Origin: Apoderus coryli
Taxonomy: Eukaryota > Arthropoda > Insecta > Coleoptera > Attelabidae
Assembly: GCA_911728435.2 (NCBI GenBank)
Contig: OU452200.1
Location: forward strand, 37,773,715 to 37,837,714
Length of the DNA stretch: 64,000 bases
Direction of reading: 5' to 3'
Position numbers and translations under genes: made by a program. Shown here in pieces: positions 46,567 through 56,589 of the stretch (the first letter of the stretch is position 1; each line of letters begins with the position of its first letter). The notes beneath the pieces were generated by a model. That model saw only the letters and a program-made list of their open reading frames with translations, had not been told where the DNA came from and did no database searches.

Positions 46567-46804
46567 AATTTAAGTAGGTATAATACCACTGATTAGTAAC
46601 TTCTTATTCAAGATTGGAAAAAATATGTTGTAAAACTATTCTGAAACTTATATTTTTGCATAAAAAAAAAAGAAAAACCCAACAAATCATTATAAGATTT
46701 AATTAACTTGTTAACAAATATTTGGCTTTACTCTTGTAAACTTAGAATACCAATAGGTATTGGTTGTAGTAGAAAGTTTTTGAAAAACACTTTTTTTTTC
46801 AATT

Positions 46805-46950
46805 TGTTATGTACACATGTCCGAGATAAGAATGGGATAGCATTGGAAACTAGGAAACGTTAGGACTTACAATGTCATTTAAATTAGTGTAAAGTTATAC
46901 AATTTAAACACCTTTTAAATGGTGTTTTCAAAAGTAAACTAACTAAATAG
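46805..46950. mobile_element. Family M fragment inside the nested element
   Basis: GATAAGAATGGGATAGCATT and AAACACCTTTTAAATGGTGT match the left part of the element at 55853-58055. This is a third level of nesting within the Tc1-like element. Confidence 0.6.
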
Positions 46951-49194
46951 GTATATTAGGGATTTACTTACATATAAAGTGTTTGTTTTACTGTTTCAAC
47001 TGGTAGGTAAATTAAGGTTAAACCTTTATATACTAGATTTTGAAAATACATTTACGACGTAATATTCGTTGTTATTTCAATAATTCTCGTTTTACATCAA
47101 ACGATTCATTGACACATTTTTTTAAAAAATATTTGGAATCGTAATAATCAACGTTTTAAAATTTCCCACTTTAAATATTGCTCATTTTAAGAATAATTTC
47201 ACACGTTCTTCTAATTGTAGGTACATTTGGAATTGTGATAACATACTTTATAAACATTATATAAACGTTTTGAATTTTTCCATATTAAGCAACAAGAATT
47301 TTTATGGGGTATTTTACACGTTACCTTAACTGTAATTTTAGAATTATTATAAAATACTTACAAAACGTCATTTTAACGTTTTCATTGTCGCCTCTAAAAA
47401 TTATGCGCTTCTAATGAACATTTGCTAACATTATTTTAGCTATAAATATCGGTTTATTATAAATTACATACAAAACGTTTTATAAACGTTTTTAATTTTG
47501 CCAATGTTTGACACGCGTTTAAAAAACACCTAAAAGAACGTTTTTATTTGATGGTTTATTTAAAATACATATACAACGTTACTTAAACATAATAAATGTA
47601 CGTAGTTGCATTTAGATAATAACAACACGTGTCTATAACGTTTAAATTGAACGGTGTAAAATTAAACTTAAAATAAACCGTCACTTTTCTAACGTAAGAC
47701 CAACTATCAACGATTGACACGTTAAATCAACATTTAATTTACGTATATGTGTTTACTGGGATTGAACAGACGTGTTCGACGTCGTCCAAATCCACCTCAA
47801 ACCCTTCAGCAATTAACAGAAGCCCTAATCGAAGAGTGGGACAGTATATCACAGGAAGACATTCGAAGGCTCGTGAGAAGTATGCCAAGAAGATGCCAAA
47901 TAGTCATTCGTGCTGCTGGAGGGCACACGCGATACTAAAACACATTGGTTTTCAGATAGCGGAACATTGCCATTTGAAAAATGCTTTCTTTTCATTTTGT
48001 TATTGGTACTTTTTTTTTAAATGTTGATCTTAGTTTACAAATAAAGGATTCGTAGAAAGTTCTATTAATCGGTTTATTTCAAGAAAATATGTGTCTTTCA
48101 GAATCTAAATGGTCATCTGTATATAACTATCACTTAATAAGTTACAGGGTTATACAAAAGTGTTCCTTTAATTTTTTTGAGCAGTGTATTTAAATAAAAT
48201 AATTAAATGCTTTTTTATTCTAAAATATAATAAAACATTTTAAATAACATTTGTACTATGCAATAATATAATTTATTAAGTTATTTGCACCAAGTAATTG
48301 AATTCACATTAGAAATAATTAATTAATTTTAATAAATAACTATTTTTGTCTTGAATTGTTTCAGAATTCCAACAGCAGTCATTCTAGTCTATTTTCTTGT
48401 CCGAATGGTATGTATGATTAATCTTATCTTAGTACAGTTGAATCAGTTTTACATCTCATGCGCATACTTCAAATTTAAATATTCTCGTAGTTTTCTTGAA
48501 TTATTATTTTTGAATTATTTTAATAGACACTCACAGCCAGCACTTTGTCATAAATTATTTTTAGGAAAATATTTCTCCTGGGATGAACTCATTAGTTTTT
48601 GGTTGAAATCACTTTCGCCCCTAAATTTTTAAATAGCAATAAGGATCGAGTGATACATCATTTGAAAGCATTTTTTAGCTAGGTTACTTTTGATATTTAA
48701 TTCCACAATTCTCGAGAAAATTTCACCATATTTAAACCACGTGTAGAGGACCTTCACATGTTTTTGCATTATTTGTATGATTGTTCCGGTATAACCGGAA
48801 GTGGAAATAACTTATAACTGTTTTACCTCATCTGCCCCGTCGACAAAGAAGTTACACTAACAAATTTTCAAAATTCTCCTATGTGCATAGTGATCATTGA
48901 GATATAAGGAGTCGCTATAAGCATTATTTTACATTGTACACAAACGGGTGCATTGGGTGGGGCGTAATCGTATACCAATATGGCGGATTCTCCAGAGCCG
49001 CATTAACTATTTTTGTTGACGTTTTTGCTTTTAATTTGCAGCTTGGGTTTATACTTTATTTTGAAATGCAGTGTACAAAATACTTAAATATAGGTAATTA
49101 TTGATATTTGATACCTAAATACAGGAATAAAAGACGTTAGTACTTTATAAATTATATATTAATACCCCTTAAACAAAACAATTTTATTTAAATG

Positions 49195-49758
49195 TTGCGC
49201 TATGCTTATCCACTTTATTTTTACTTAAATAATACATCCTGGTATTAACATATTTAGTCGTAATAGATTTGATCAGTAAATGTATATGGTTATCAAACAC
49301 TGATTGATCAAAACCGTGCACAACTAAATTAGGAAAAATATTACTATTTACAAATTCCTTTAAAACAAGGTTTATTATGAGACAACTTTTCAGCTACTAC
49401 ATGATTTTTTATGATCTTTTCAGATTGGAAGCAAACGTCTAAAACATCTTTTGAAGGAATTTGTAAATCCTTTTTGCCTTCATTTTAATAAAAGAATAAC
49501 ATTTATTAATGCATCTCGACATTCTCTGCAAATAATTTGCTTCTTTAAACTAAAAACAACAAATCCAGCAATATAAACAATAATGAATTTCGAAAATTCA
49601 GAAAATGGTCCAGGAATATAATCATGATCTGGATAAATTATATTTGTGTACATTTCTCGTTGGTATCCAATTAATTCGAGACACATATTCTGTCCAAATA
49701 TGTCTACAAGCCGGATCTTTAGGAAATCTAAAAACCAGAATATGTTTTTAACACACAT
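49195..49758 (-). pseudogene. P-element-type transposase C-terminal region
   Basis: PDHDYIPGPFSEFSKF, then FIIVYIAGFVVFSLKKQIIC and RECRDALINVILLLK. After a stop, NEGKKDLQIPSKDVLDVCFQ and SEKIIKNHVVAEKL. After a frameshift, HGFDQSVFDNHIHLLIKS and YVNTRMYYLSKNKVDKH. The Y-I-A-G-F-V-x-x-x-L-x-x-x-I-x-C-x-x-C-x-x-A-L block and the following P-S-x-D-V block are what I know from C-termini of THAP9/P-type transposases. The RNase-H-like catalytic core is missing. One stop and one frameshift make it dead. Confidence 0.7.
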
Positions 49759-49982
49759 TTAGGGGTATTTTTTGCTAGAAAGTGATGAAAAAGTAGAGAG
49801 TTTGAGAGTAGAAATCAAGTAAAAGAATTTGTAAAAAAAATAAACTACAATGCACGTGTCAATTGTTCAGTGCAGAAAGAGAATGCTACCAGACTCCTAT
49901 AATAATGTGTTTTAATAAGTTCGCCTAAAAAAACCCTAAATACATCCATGTAGAGACAATGTTTACAATATTTGGTACATAC

Positions 49983-50059
49983 CTATGAAACGTTATTCCG
50001 GACATTTTCTGGTCGATTTCACTTCTACTACTGCAACTACGCACAGCACAGGACACCAT
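49983..50059 (-). pseudogene. THAP domain first-half exon of the P-like element
   Basis: ATG at 50059 begins MVSCAVRSCSSRSEIDQKMS followed by GITFHR, with a donor CATAG|GTATGT at 49983. C-A-V-x-x-C is the start of the C2CH zinc finger, and F-H-R normally precedes F-P. The exon is intact. The second half (W ... C-x-x-H-F) is not found in this element, presumably removed by the internal deletion. In full-length relatives this finger binds the transposon's own DNA. Confidence 0.75.
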
Positions 50060-50265
50060 TATAGTATATTGTCAAATAACCGTCCAAAAAAAAACACGAA
50101 AAACTTAAGTAAACTTGTAAAATACTCGTAAATAACACTATAAACTTGAAAGCACGACAAATGATAGAGGTCGTATACCAATATGGCGTACCTGCACCCG
50201 CTTTTGGCCACGTTAGAGCGTCTCCCCCCACCTCAATGATAGTGATCGATTTGGATTCCGGTGGC

Positions 50266-50370
50266 ATTTATACATTCCATACATGTATATGCACCTAACT
50301 TAATCCCATTGGTCCGATTTAAAATTTAAGCCAATAAACGTCAAGTGCTATATGCGCGTACGGAATGTAA
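50266..50370 (+). repeat. ~100-bp inverted repeat, left arm
   Basis: Shares GCATTTATACATTCC, AGCCAATAAACGTCAAGTGC and TATATGCGCGTACGGAATGT with the reverse complement of 53389-53487. Together the arms bracket 3.2 kb containing an unrecognised ORF. Outside the arms, TTCCGGTG (left) and TCCCGGTG (right) could be an imperfect 8-bp target duplication. Confidence 0.7.
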
Positions 50371-50706
50371 TAGTTATCGCTGCGTTGACATTATTTTAAA
50401 CAGATTTATTTTGTTTATTTGGGTTCAGTTGTGGTTATGCGAGTTTTAATTTGAAATTTGTTACATTTGGATTATAAATATTTTGAACTGAGTCCTAGAA
50501 AATATAGAGCTAATCTATTTACCGAGAATGATGTTTGTCACCTTGACCAATTCTGATTGGAGGGTGTCCAATGTCATAACGAATACGCCACGGCTCATAT
50601 GCAGGTAGGTTTATATACCTAGTTAAGTTCTGTTTTCAATCTACAAGAGGACCTAGCTCTAATCGTTTACTTCTAAATAAACAACTAAAAAAAAGATTAA
50701 ATTAGC

Positions 50707-51200
50707 TATCTACAGAAAAAAGACATAAGAAAAATATCGTCGTTGTTCCAAGCAGTAGAAATAATGGGACATTTTATGACGTAGATTTCCAACCAGGCTT
50801 TTGCAATAGCAAAAGGAAGCTTCTGCAAACATCAAACTGCTGTTTTAAATTTTTACGGGTGTCTTGTACCAATGCGCCTGCAGCTTCTGCGGAAGCACGC
50901 CTATCTATGGCTAAGCTAGCGTTTGGTGATAATGTCCAGCCGTTATCATTCTACGAACCCTTCATCTCAGAACCATCAACGAACTGTGGCATTGTAACTG
51001 AAAGCGATGAATTTATATCACCACAAAATAATTTAGTGCCCACAAATTTTATTAATAATGAAGATGTAGAAAAACTCTCAGATAGAACTGAAATGGCCTC
51101 AAGTGCTGAGAATTCCCTCAAATTTCAGAATGTTGTTGATCTATTGCTAATTGAAATCCATAAGTCACGTGACAAAATTTGTAGAAATGGCAATTTTCAT
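50707..51200 (+). pseudogene. Unrecognised ORF, 5' half, cut by a LINE
   Basis: Open from about 50707 with no obvious start: KNIVVVPSSRNNGTFYDVDF, then CTNAPAASAEARLSMAKLAF, ending near FQNVVDLLLIEIHKSRDKI before LINE sequence begins (VYTDFCKAFDRIDH) near 51200. Composition looks protein-coding rather than random. The likely continuation is at 52842-53150. It resembles no family I can name with certainty. Confidence 0.45.
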
Positions 51201-52456
51201 GACTATCCGACGAGTATACACCGATTTTTGCAAGGCGTTTGATAGAATTGATCATACAATCCTTATACAAAAGCTTCCGCATTTTGGCTTTAGCGCTAAT
51301 GCCGTCTGTCTTCTTTAATCTTATATTACTGATAGAGTTCAGTGTCATACAATGGATATACATCGACATATTATACAGCTCTATCTGGAGTACCTCAGGG
51401 TTCAAATCTGGGACCTCTATTATTTTTACTATTTATTAATGATTTGGGAGAATTATTGAATTGTAGTAAACTGATTTATGCAGATGACTTAAAGATTTTT
51501 ACAACGATAAGTACGCCGCAGGATTGTATTTCGCTACAGGGCAGTCTTCAATTGGTGAATGCTTGGTGTGAACAAAACAGACTTTCCCTCAATCCTAAGA
51601 AATGTAATGTTGTTTCTTATACCCGCAAAACGTCCCCGACCATCTTTTATTATAATGTAAATGGAGTAATTCTTAATCGAAAGGAGTCTATTAAAGATCT
51701 TGGAGTTACTGTTGACATGCATTTCACTTTCAAGGAACATATTACAGATATGGTGGCTGGTGCGACCAAAGCTTATGGCTTTATTGTTAGAAACAGCAAA
51801 TATTTCGAGAGTGTCGTTACTTTGAATACTCTATATTTTGCATATGTAAGATCCAAGCTTGAGTATTGCTCTTTGGTCTGGTACCCCTGCTATGACTGTG
51901 ATATTCAAATGATTGAGAAAGTTCAGCGTAAATTTTTAAAATGTTTGTGCTTTAAGATTGATGGAACTTACCCGGATCGCGGAATACCTTACAAATATCT
52001 TATTGACCGATTTCAATTTCAAAGTTTAAGTTTAAGGAGAAATTTGTTTAGTATAAGCTTCCTATATAAGATATTCAATAGTGATGTAGTGTGCCCTGAG
52101 CTACTGGAAAAGGTATCTCTGTTGGTTCCGCGTATCAATGCTAGGAGTTCTATTGCATTTTATAATGAGCGAGCCAGAACAAATGTTATATTAAAATCTC
52201 CCATTTATACTATGTGCCGGCAATTTAATTTGGTTAATGATCAGTGTGATATATTTTTTGATTCTCTGAATGAAATATTGTCTTCTGCGGAATCAATACT
52301 AAAGGAACTTGATATTCATTAATACTTGTGTACTTTGGTTGATTTTCGTTGTTTATTGATGTACCTACTGTTATTTAATATAGTTAAGCTTTAGTTATAG
52401 TTGGTTTTTGTATGTATTGCTCTGTAAATGGAACTTGTTCTGTTGAGTAATAAAGC

Positions 52457-52488
<32 letters not shown>

Positions 52489-52490
52489 GA
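51190..52490 (+). pseudogene. LINE ORF2 (reverse transcriptase), family C
   Basis: VYTDFCKAFDRIDHTILIQK, then a stop and frameshift near 51318-51345, then GVPQGSNLGPLLFLLFIND, YADDLKIF, SIKDLGVTVDMHFTFKEHI, VRSKLEYCSLVWYP and VQRKFLKCL. The frame ends at 52322, followed by a 3' UTR and an (ATT)n tail at 52459-52488. Jockey-like (YADDLK). The endonuclease and fingers are absent through 5' truncation. It lies within the unknown ORF at 50707-53150. Confidence 0.85.
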
Positions 52491-52845
52491 TCTGGATGTT
52501 TACGTCCTCGGAAATTGAGGTTAACGAAATCAGCAAAGAACTCGCTGCAGATTGTCTTGTATAACGCACTCCCTCCTGAATATCGGAATTTAAGTGATGT
52601 ATTCAAGAGAGTAATAACAGCATATCTTCTGGAGCATGCCTTTTATAGCGCGAATGAGTATGTGCACGCATGTGCCGATATGAGTCCTTTAAATCTTTAA
52701 TTTGACATTTTGTTTTATATATATGTTTGTATACTTTATGTACTATGTTTGCATTATTTATTTGTTTTATATTTTATATCTATTTATTTTGACTTACTAC
52801 AATTGTAATTTTCAAGACGTAGTCAATAAAGCTATCTATCTATCT
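52491..52845 (+). pseudogene. Second LINE C-terminus
   Basis: LRLTKSAKNSLQIVLYNALP, then YLLEHAFYSANEY and a stop at about 52700. The F-K-x-x-x-x-x-Y-L-L-E-x-A-F-Y-S-x-x-E-Y ending resembles families A and B. The tail is TATCTATCTATCTGTCT. Directly behind family C's (ATT)n tail, so one LINE landed in or beside the other. Confidence 0.65.
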
Positions 52846-53150
52846 GTCTATAAAAATTGCGAATTTGGCAACTCAACCATTCAAACGATTTTTAAACAAT
52901 TAAAGCAGGTGCGAAGACAAGAACAGCTTGGGAAAGTTTTTTGTGCGTACTGCGGGAAGTTCGTGTCCCCAACGATATAGGCAAAAGTCCACCATTAAAG
53001 TTCAGCCTACAGCTTTAAATAGAAGAAAAGTTGGCCGGTCGGTTGTCCAGCAAATGGAGAACCTGCCAAGAAAATACCAAAAAAAAAACATAATCTTTCC
53101 CAAAATGTAAAAACAAATAAACCCAATGCAATGGTTCGTCTCACTGAACC
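52842..53150 (+). pseudogene. Unrecognised ORF, 3' half
   Basis: After a frame change near 52930 the stretch reads CEFGNSTIQTIFKQLKQVRR, QEQLGKFFVRTAGSSCP, then IKVQPTALNRRKVGRS and MENLPRKYQKK, HNLSQNVKTNKPNAMVRLTE. V-Q-P-T-A-x-x-R-R-K-x-G, a basic stretch and H-x-L-S-x-x-V recall repeated, transposon-associated invertebrate proteins of unknown function; that is memory, not a search. It probably joins the half at 50707-51200. Confidence 0.4.
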
Positions 53151-53388
53151 TTTTTTATTTTATTTAATAAACATATTTACGTTTTTGCTCTAAAATGTAT
53201 ATTTTCTTTGTTCAACGAAACTTGGATTCCAGCATATTCGCACCCTTTTAAAAATATGTCAAAATACTGTCACTTACTTTAAAATATAGTTTTAAAAAAT
53301 AATTGACGCCTAACTCGCGATGCAAGGTTTCCTCTTTATTTTCTGTTGCAACAATTATTACATTCCGTAAGTATACAGGGCACCGACT

Positions 53389-53487
53389 CACATTCCGTAC
53401 GCGCATATAGCACTTGACGTTTATTGGCTTAAATGGGATTAAGCTAGGTGCCGTATACATGTACGGAATGTATAAATGCATCCCGGT
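53389..53487 (-). repeat. ~100-bp inverted repeat, right arm
   Basis: Reverse-complement partner of 50266-50370. About 31 bases of extra sequence with a second ACGGAATGT copy lie on its inner side. Confidence 0.7.
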
Positions 53488-53489
53488 GA

Positions 53490-54110
53490 TATATTCCCAA
53501 AAACCTACTAATAACGCCCTCCGTGTTGCATAAGTATTATTAATTTACAGGAATTGTTATTATTATTTCTCTCAACATGAAATTCATCTTTCCCAATAAG
53601 ATACCTACACATTCCACCCATTGTTGCTAGAAGAATATATTTTGTGTTATAATACTATACACAACTCTCTGTGGGATAACGTCTGCTGCAACAATAGGTA
53701 CCAGTAGTAGGTATTTGGTACCTAATCTTTACAGATACGTTGAATTGGTATTTGTGAAAGTATCTGCACATCTGTAAGAAGAAACATAATAAGAAGAATA
53801 ATAACCACATTGCAAATATATTTTACGTAACAAAATCAAAATAATTATGATTATATCGACAAATGATGATACTTAATTTTGCAGTCTATTTGTATTATAT
53901 TATGTAGATACAATTATTATTATTGAATTTGATTGTTACTATAGGTACCTACAAGAGTCGTATAAATAGGTACCTAATAAGAAAATGTCAAGGGTACAGG
54001 AAGAATTCTTCCACAGCATTCTTGAAGAATGATAGCTTCTTATACAACTATTAAAAGTAATACTATTTATTAATCAGTAATACACATAGACGTAACCAGG
54101 GGGAGGGGGT
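53490..54110. other. No gene recognised
   Basis: AT-rich, rich in GGTACCTA-type motifs. No ORF or repeat partner was found. Confidence 0.4.
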
Positions 54111-54114
54111 TAGG

Positions 54115-54915
54115 GGTTAAATTTTGATTTTTTTTAATGAAAATATTTTCAAAACCGTGATTTATTACACCGATTGTGCAAAAACAACTAATAAACCTTT
54201 TTCTCAAAGTGGTTAATTTCATAGGTACTTTTAAAATAATTAAATTAAAAAAAACAAGGAAATCAAAATCATTAAAAATGTTATTTTTGATATACCCTGT
54301 ATAGTAATCGTAAATTTCGTACTCGAAATTGTAGTTTTGACACAAGCAGAAGTTTTTATAAAGATTGACTTTTTCTTGTAAATCTACAAATAAAAAAGTT
54401 TTTGCTCTTCCAAACTCTTTCCGTGGACACATTGGATAGAGTTTGGAAGAAGAAAAACTTTTTTATTTGTAGATTTAGAAGAAAAAATCATTCTTTATAA
54501 AAACGTCTGCTTGTGTCAAAACTACAAATTCAAATACCAAATTTACGATTACTATTCAAGGTATATCAAAAATAATATTTTTAATGATTTTGATTTTCTT
54601 GTTTTTTTAATTTTATTATTTTAAAAGTAGTTATGAAATCAACCACTTTGAGAAAAAGGTTTATTAGTGTTTTTTGCACAATTGGTGTAATGAGTCACGA
54701 TTTTGAAAATATTTTCATAAAATTAGAAAAAAACAAAAAAATCAAAATCATTAAAAATGTTATTTTTGATATACCCTGTATAGTAATCGTAAATTTGGTA
54801 TTTGAAATTGTAGTTTCGACACAAGCAGACGTTTTTATAAACATTGACTTTTTCTTCTAAATCTACAAATAAACAAGTTTTTGCTCTTCCAAACTCTATC
54901 CGTGGACACATTGTA
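54115..54915. repeat. Three-arm palindromic array
   Basis: A ~300-base unit at about 54124-54428 is followed almost without spacer by its reverse complement (54436-54726) and then by a partial direct copy (54730-54915). TTTATTTGTAGATTTA marks the centre and TTTTTGATATACCCTGTATA is shared by the first and third. No coding motif; the open stretches only mirror one another. Confidence 0.8.
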
Positions 54916-55109
54916 TGCAAAAAAAAAATTTGGACTGTCGTAGATTAAATAATGTTGAATGATACACGTTCGATATGAATTTTATATAGGTACTGTTCAT
55001 ATCGAACTAGTATCATTAATAACTATAATGATTGTACAAACAAAATAAGGTTTTGGTCAAATTCAAATAATAAATTTGAATCCATCTTCAACGAGGAGCG
55101 GGTTCAGTA

Positions 55110-55685
55110 CATGAATAAAAGGCGTCTGCTCCACAAAATCCAAATATATAATCTTGAATCTTCTTTACATTAGGTTATAGTTACCATACATGTTTCGGAA
55201 CAAAATTGTTCCATCATCAGTGGCTTTTATTTTCTGAAAACAACTAGTTTATCTTAACCAATATTACTTAAACCTTAAATTAGTTGTTTTCAGAAAATAA
55301 AAATTATATACCTTTCTTTATATCGAATATCATGAAATCATGATATTTAAAAAGAAAACAATCAAATAAACTTTTAAATATGTATTCTTCAAAAAACCAA
55401 AATTAAACTATTTTTGTCGATTATAATATATTAAGTAATTTTAAAAAAATTTCCATAAAATGGTAATGTATAGTAACCATAATTACAAATGTGTGTTATC
55501 TATAATATTGTATAAATTTTTAGCAAATGTTTGTTTTGACCACTTAAACTACTACGTTTGTGAAAAGCCACTGATGATGGAACAATTTTGTTCCGAAACA
55601 TGTATGGTAACTATAACCTAATTTAAAGAAGATTCAAGATTATATGTTTGGATTTTGTGGAGCAGAAGCCTTTTATTCATGTAAT
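55110..55685. mobile_element. Inverted-repeat element, ~120-bp arms
   Basis: 55110-55232 and 55565-55682 are inverted copies. The tips read ATGAATAAAAGGCGTCTGCT and, on the reverse strand at the right, ATGAATAAAAGGCTTCTGCT; the inner part contains TTCCATCATCAGTGGCTTTT. The spacer (about 330 bases) is non-coding. A similar short motif (GATGATGG with CCGAAACATG) occurs near 61362-61390. Confidence 0.75.
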
Positions 55686-56589
55686 AAATTTGAAAATTCG
55701 ACCATGACTGGAGTCTAAAAAAGATCTGTACAAGATACTTTATATTCAATTTGTCACTATTTTCTCTGTAACGATTAATTCAAAAATAAGGTCAAGCAAA
55801 GGCGTTTATCTCTGTTAAATGTTAAATACGATTCTATTTTTTATTACGTATACACTGTGTCCAAAATAAGAATGGGAAAGCATTGGAATCTTGGAAACAC
55901 AATTTAAACACCTTTTAAATGGTGTTTTTAAAAGTAAATAAGTAACTTTAGCCGTTTTAGAGAATTTTTGAAAAAAAACGATTTTTTGCAATTTTAGTTT
56001 TTATTTATTTCTGATATCCTGCTAAAATTTTGTGGTACAAAAAAATTTATATTTCAAAAAAACCAAACACACATATTTGTGTAAAAACAAAAACGAGTTT
56101 AAAATTAGACCCTGATGATGATTTTTTTGTGAATATTAACGAAACGTTTTTAGATACATTAATGAAATTTTACACATGTGCGTATTTGATTTTCAATTCT
56201 TAATAATCTAAACCAAAAGGATTTCTAAAATCATAGTCATGAGCGTAGAGAGGGGACGGGAGGAAATAACGCCCCAAATTTTTTGTCGCTGGAATATTCC
56301 ACTTTTTCAGTTCACATTAATAAAAAAAATTAAATTTGCCTAAAAAAGGTCGTCTTCTATTATTTTGATAAAACGCTTAGTTTTTGAGTAAATTGAGATT
56401 AAAAATTTAGTATTGTCCGAACCAGATTCTGGAGGCTTTTAATGTACATTAATCTTTGCTGAAGGTAAACCAGTATTTTCTCTATTGATATTATTATGTA
56501 TAATATCACATCAAGCAGAGTATATGCGTGTAACGAATTCAAATAATCATGAAGGTAGTAGATTAAATAATTGCTTACCTTTAATAGTA

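Larger units (their letters stand above)
46196..47760. mobile_element. 1.57-kb non-coding element nested in Tc1, AT target duplication
   Basis: Tips CCCAGTAAACACACATACGT (left) and, on the reverse strand at the right, CCCAGTAAACACATATACGT. It splits the Tc1 gene exactly: joining the flanks with one AT removed restores the sequence encoding L-W-D-I-L-N-R-R-V. Target duplication AT (46194-46195 and 47761-47762). The interior is full of AACGTT or ACGTTTA motifs, has a ~70-bp-arm hairpin (46401-46566) and no ORF. A 2-bp AT duplication is reported for ISL2EU-type PIF/Harbinger relatives, so that is a tentative placement. Confidence 0.75.
45350..47938 (+). pseudogene. Tc1-like transposase, split by an insertion
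   Basis: Starts MRDLSQIEVTRAIALIEIGV at 45350. Frames then change: RYRETGRYKRQTG; NQTVRNRLRKGDLKPRRPL (second HTH); PVLFTDASRFHRTRCDDRLG (first Asp); FMQDKARPHTAAITIDFL (second Asp); ISPDVNLIEPLWD (third residue, Glu). There the element at 46196-47760 interrupts it. The frame resumes with NRRVRRRPNPPQTLQQLTEA and ends RCQIVIRAAGGHTRY at 47938. Several stops lie upstream of the insertion. All three catalytic residues survive. Confidence 0.88.
45051..48186 (+). mobile_element. Tc1-like element, carrying a nested insertion
   Basis: Inverted tips CACTGCTCAAAAAAATTAAA at both ends (more than 40 bases nearly identical), flanked by TA at 45049-45050 and 48187-48188. Without the nested element (46196-47760) it would be about 1.57 kb, normal for Tc1. 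Confidence 0.9.
48895..50238 (-). mobile_element. P-like DNA transposon, internally deleted, 8-bp target duplication
   Basis: Ends CATTGAGATATAAGGAGTCG (left) and, on the reverse strand at the right, CATTGAGGTGGGGGGAGACG. An exact 8-bp direct repeat ATAGTGAT flanks it (48887-48894 and 50239-50246). Inside, on the minus strand, are a THAP first-half exon (49983-50059) and a P-transposase-like C-terminus (49195-49758). CGTATACCAATATGGCG occurs near both ends in direct orientation. At 1344 bp it is an internally deleted copy keeping both ends of the gene. Confidence 0.82.

Noticed and set aside
49424..49488. Third exon of the candidate secreted gene, in phase and ending at a stop over an AATAAA
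   Set aside because: It lies antisense inside the P-like transposase C-terminal region (49195-49758), whose coding reading is far stronger.
54070..54920. Minus- and plus-strand open frames of 65-120 codons as genes
   Set aside because: They mirror one another because the region is a palindromic array; they have no independent coding signal.
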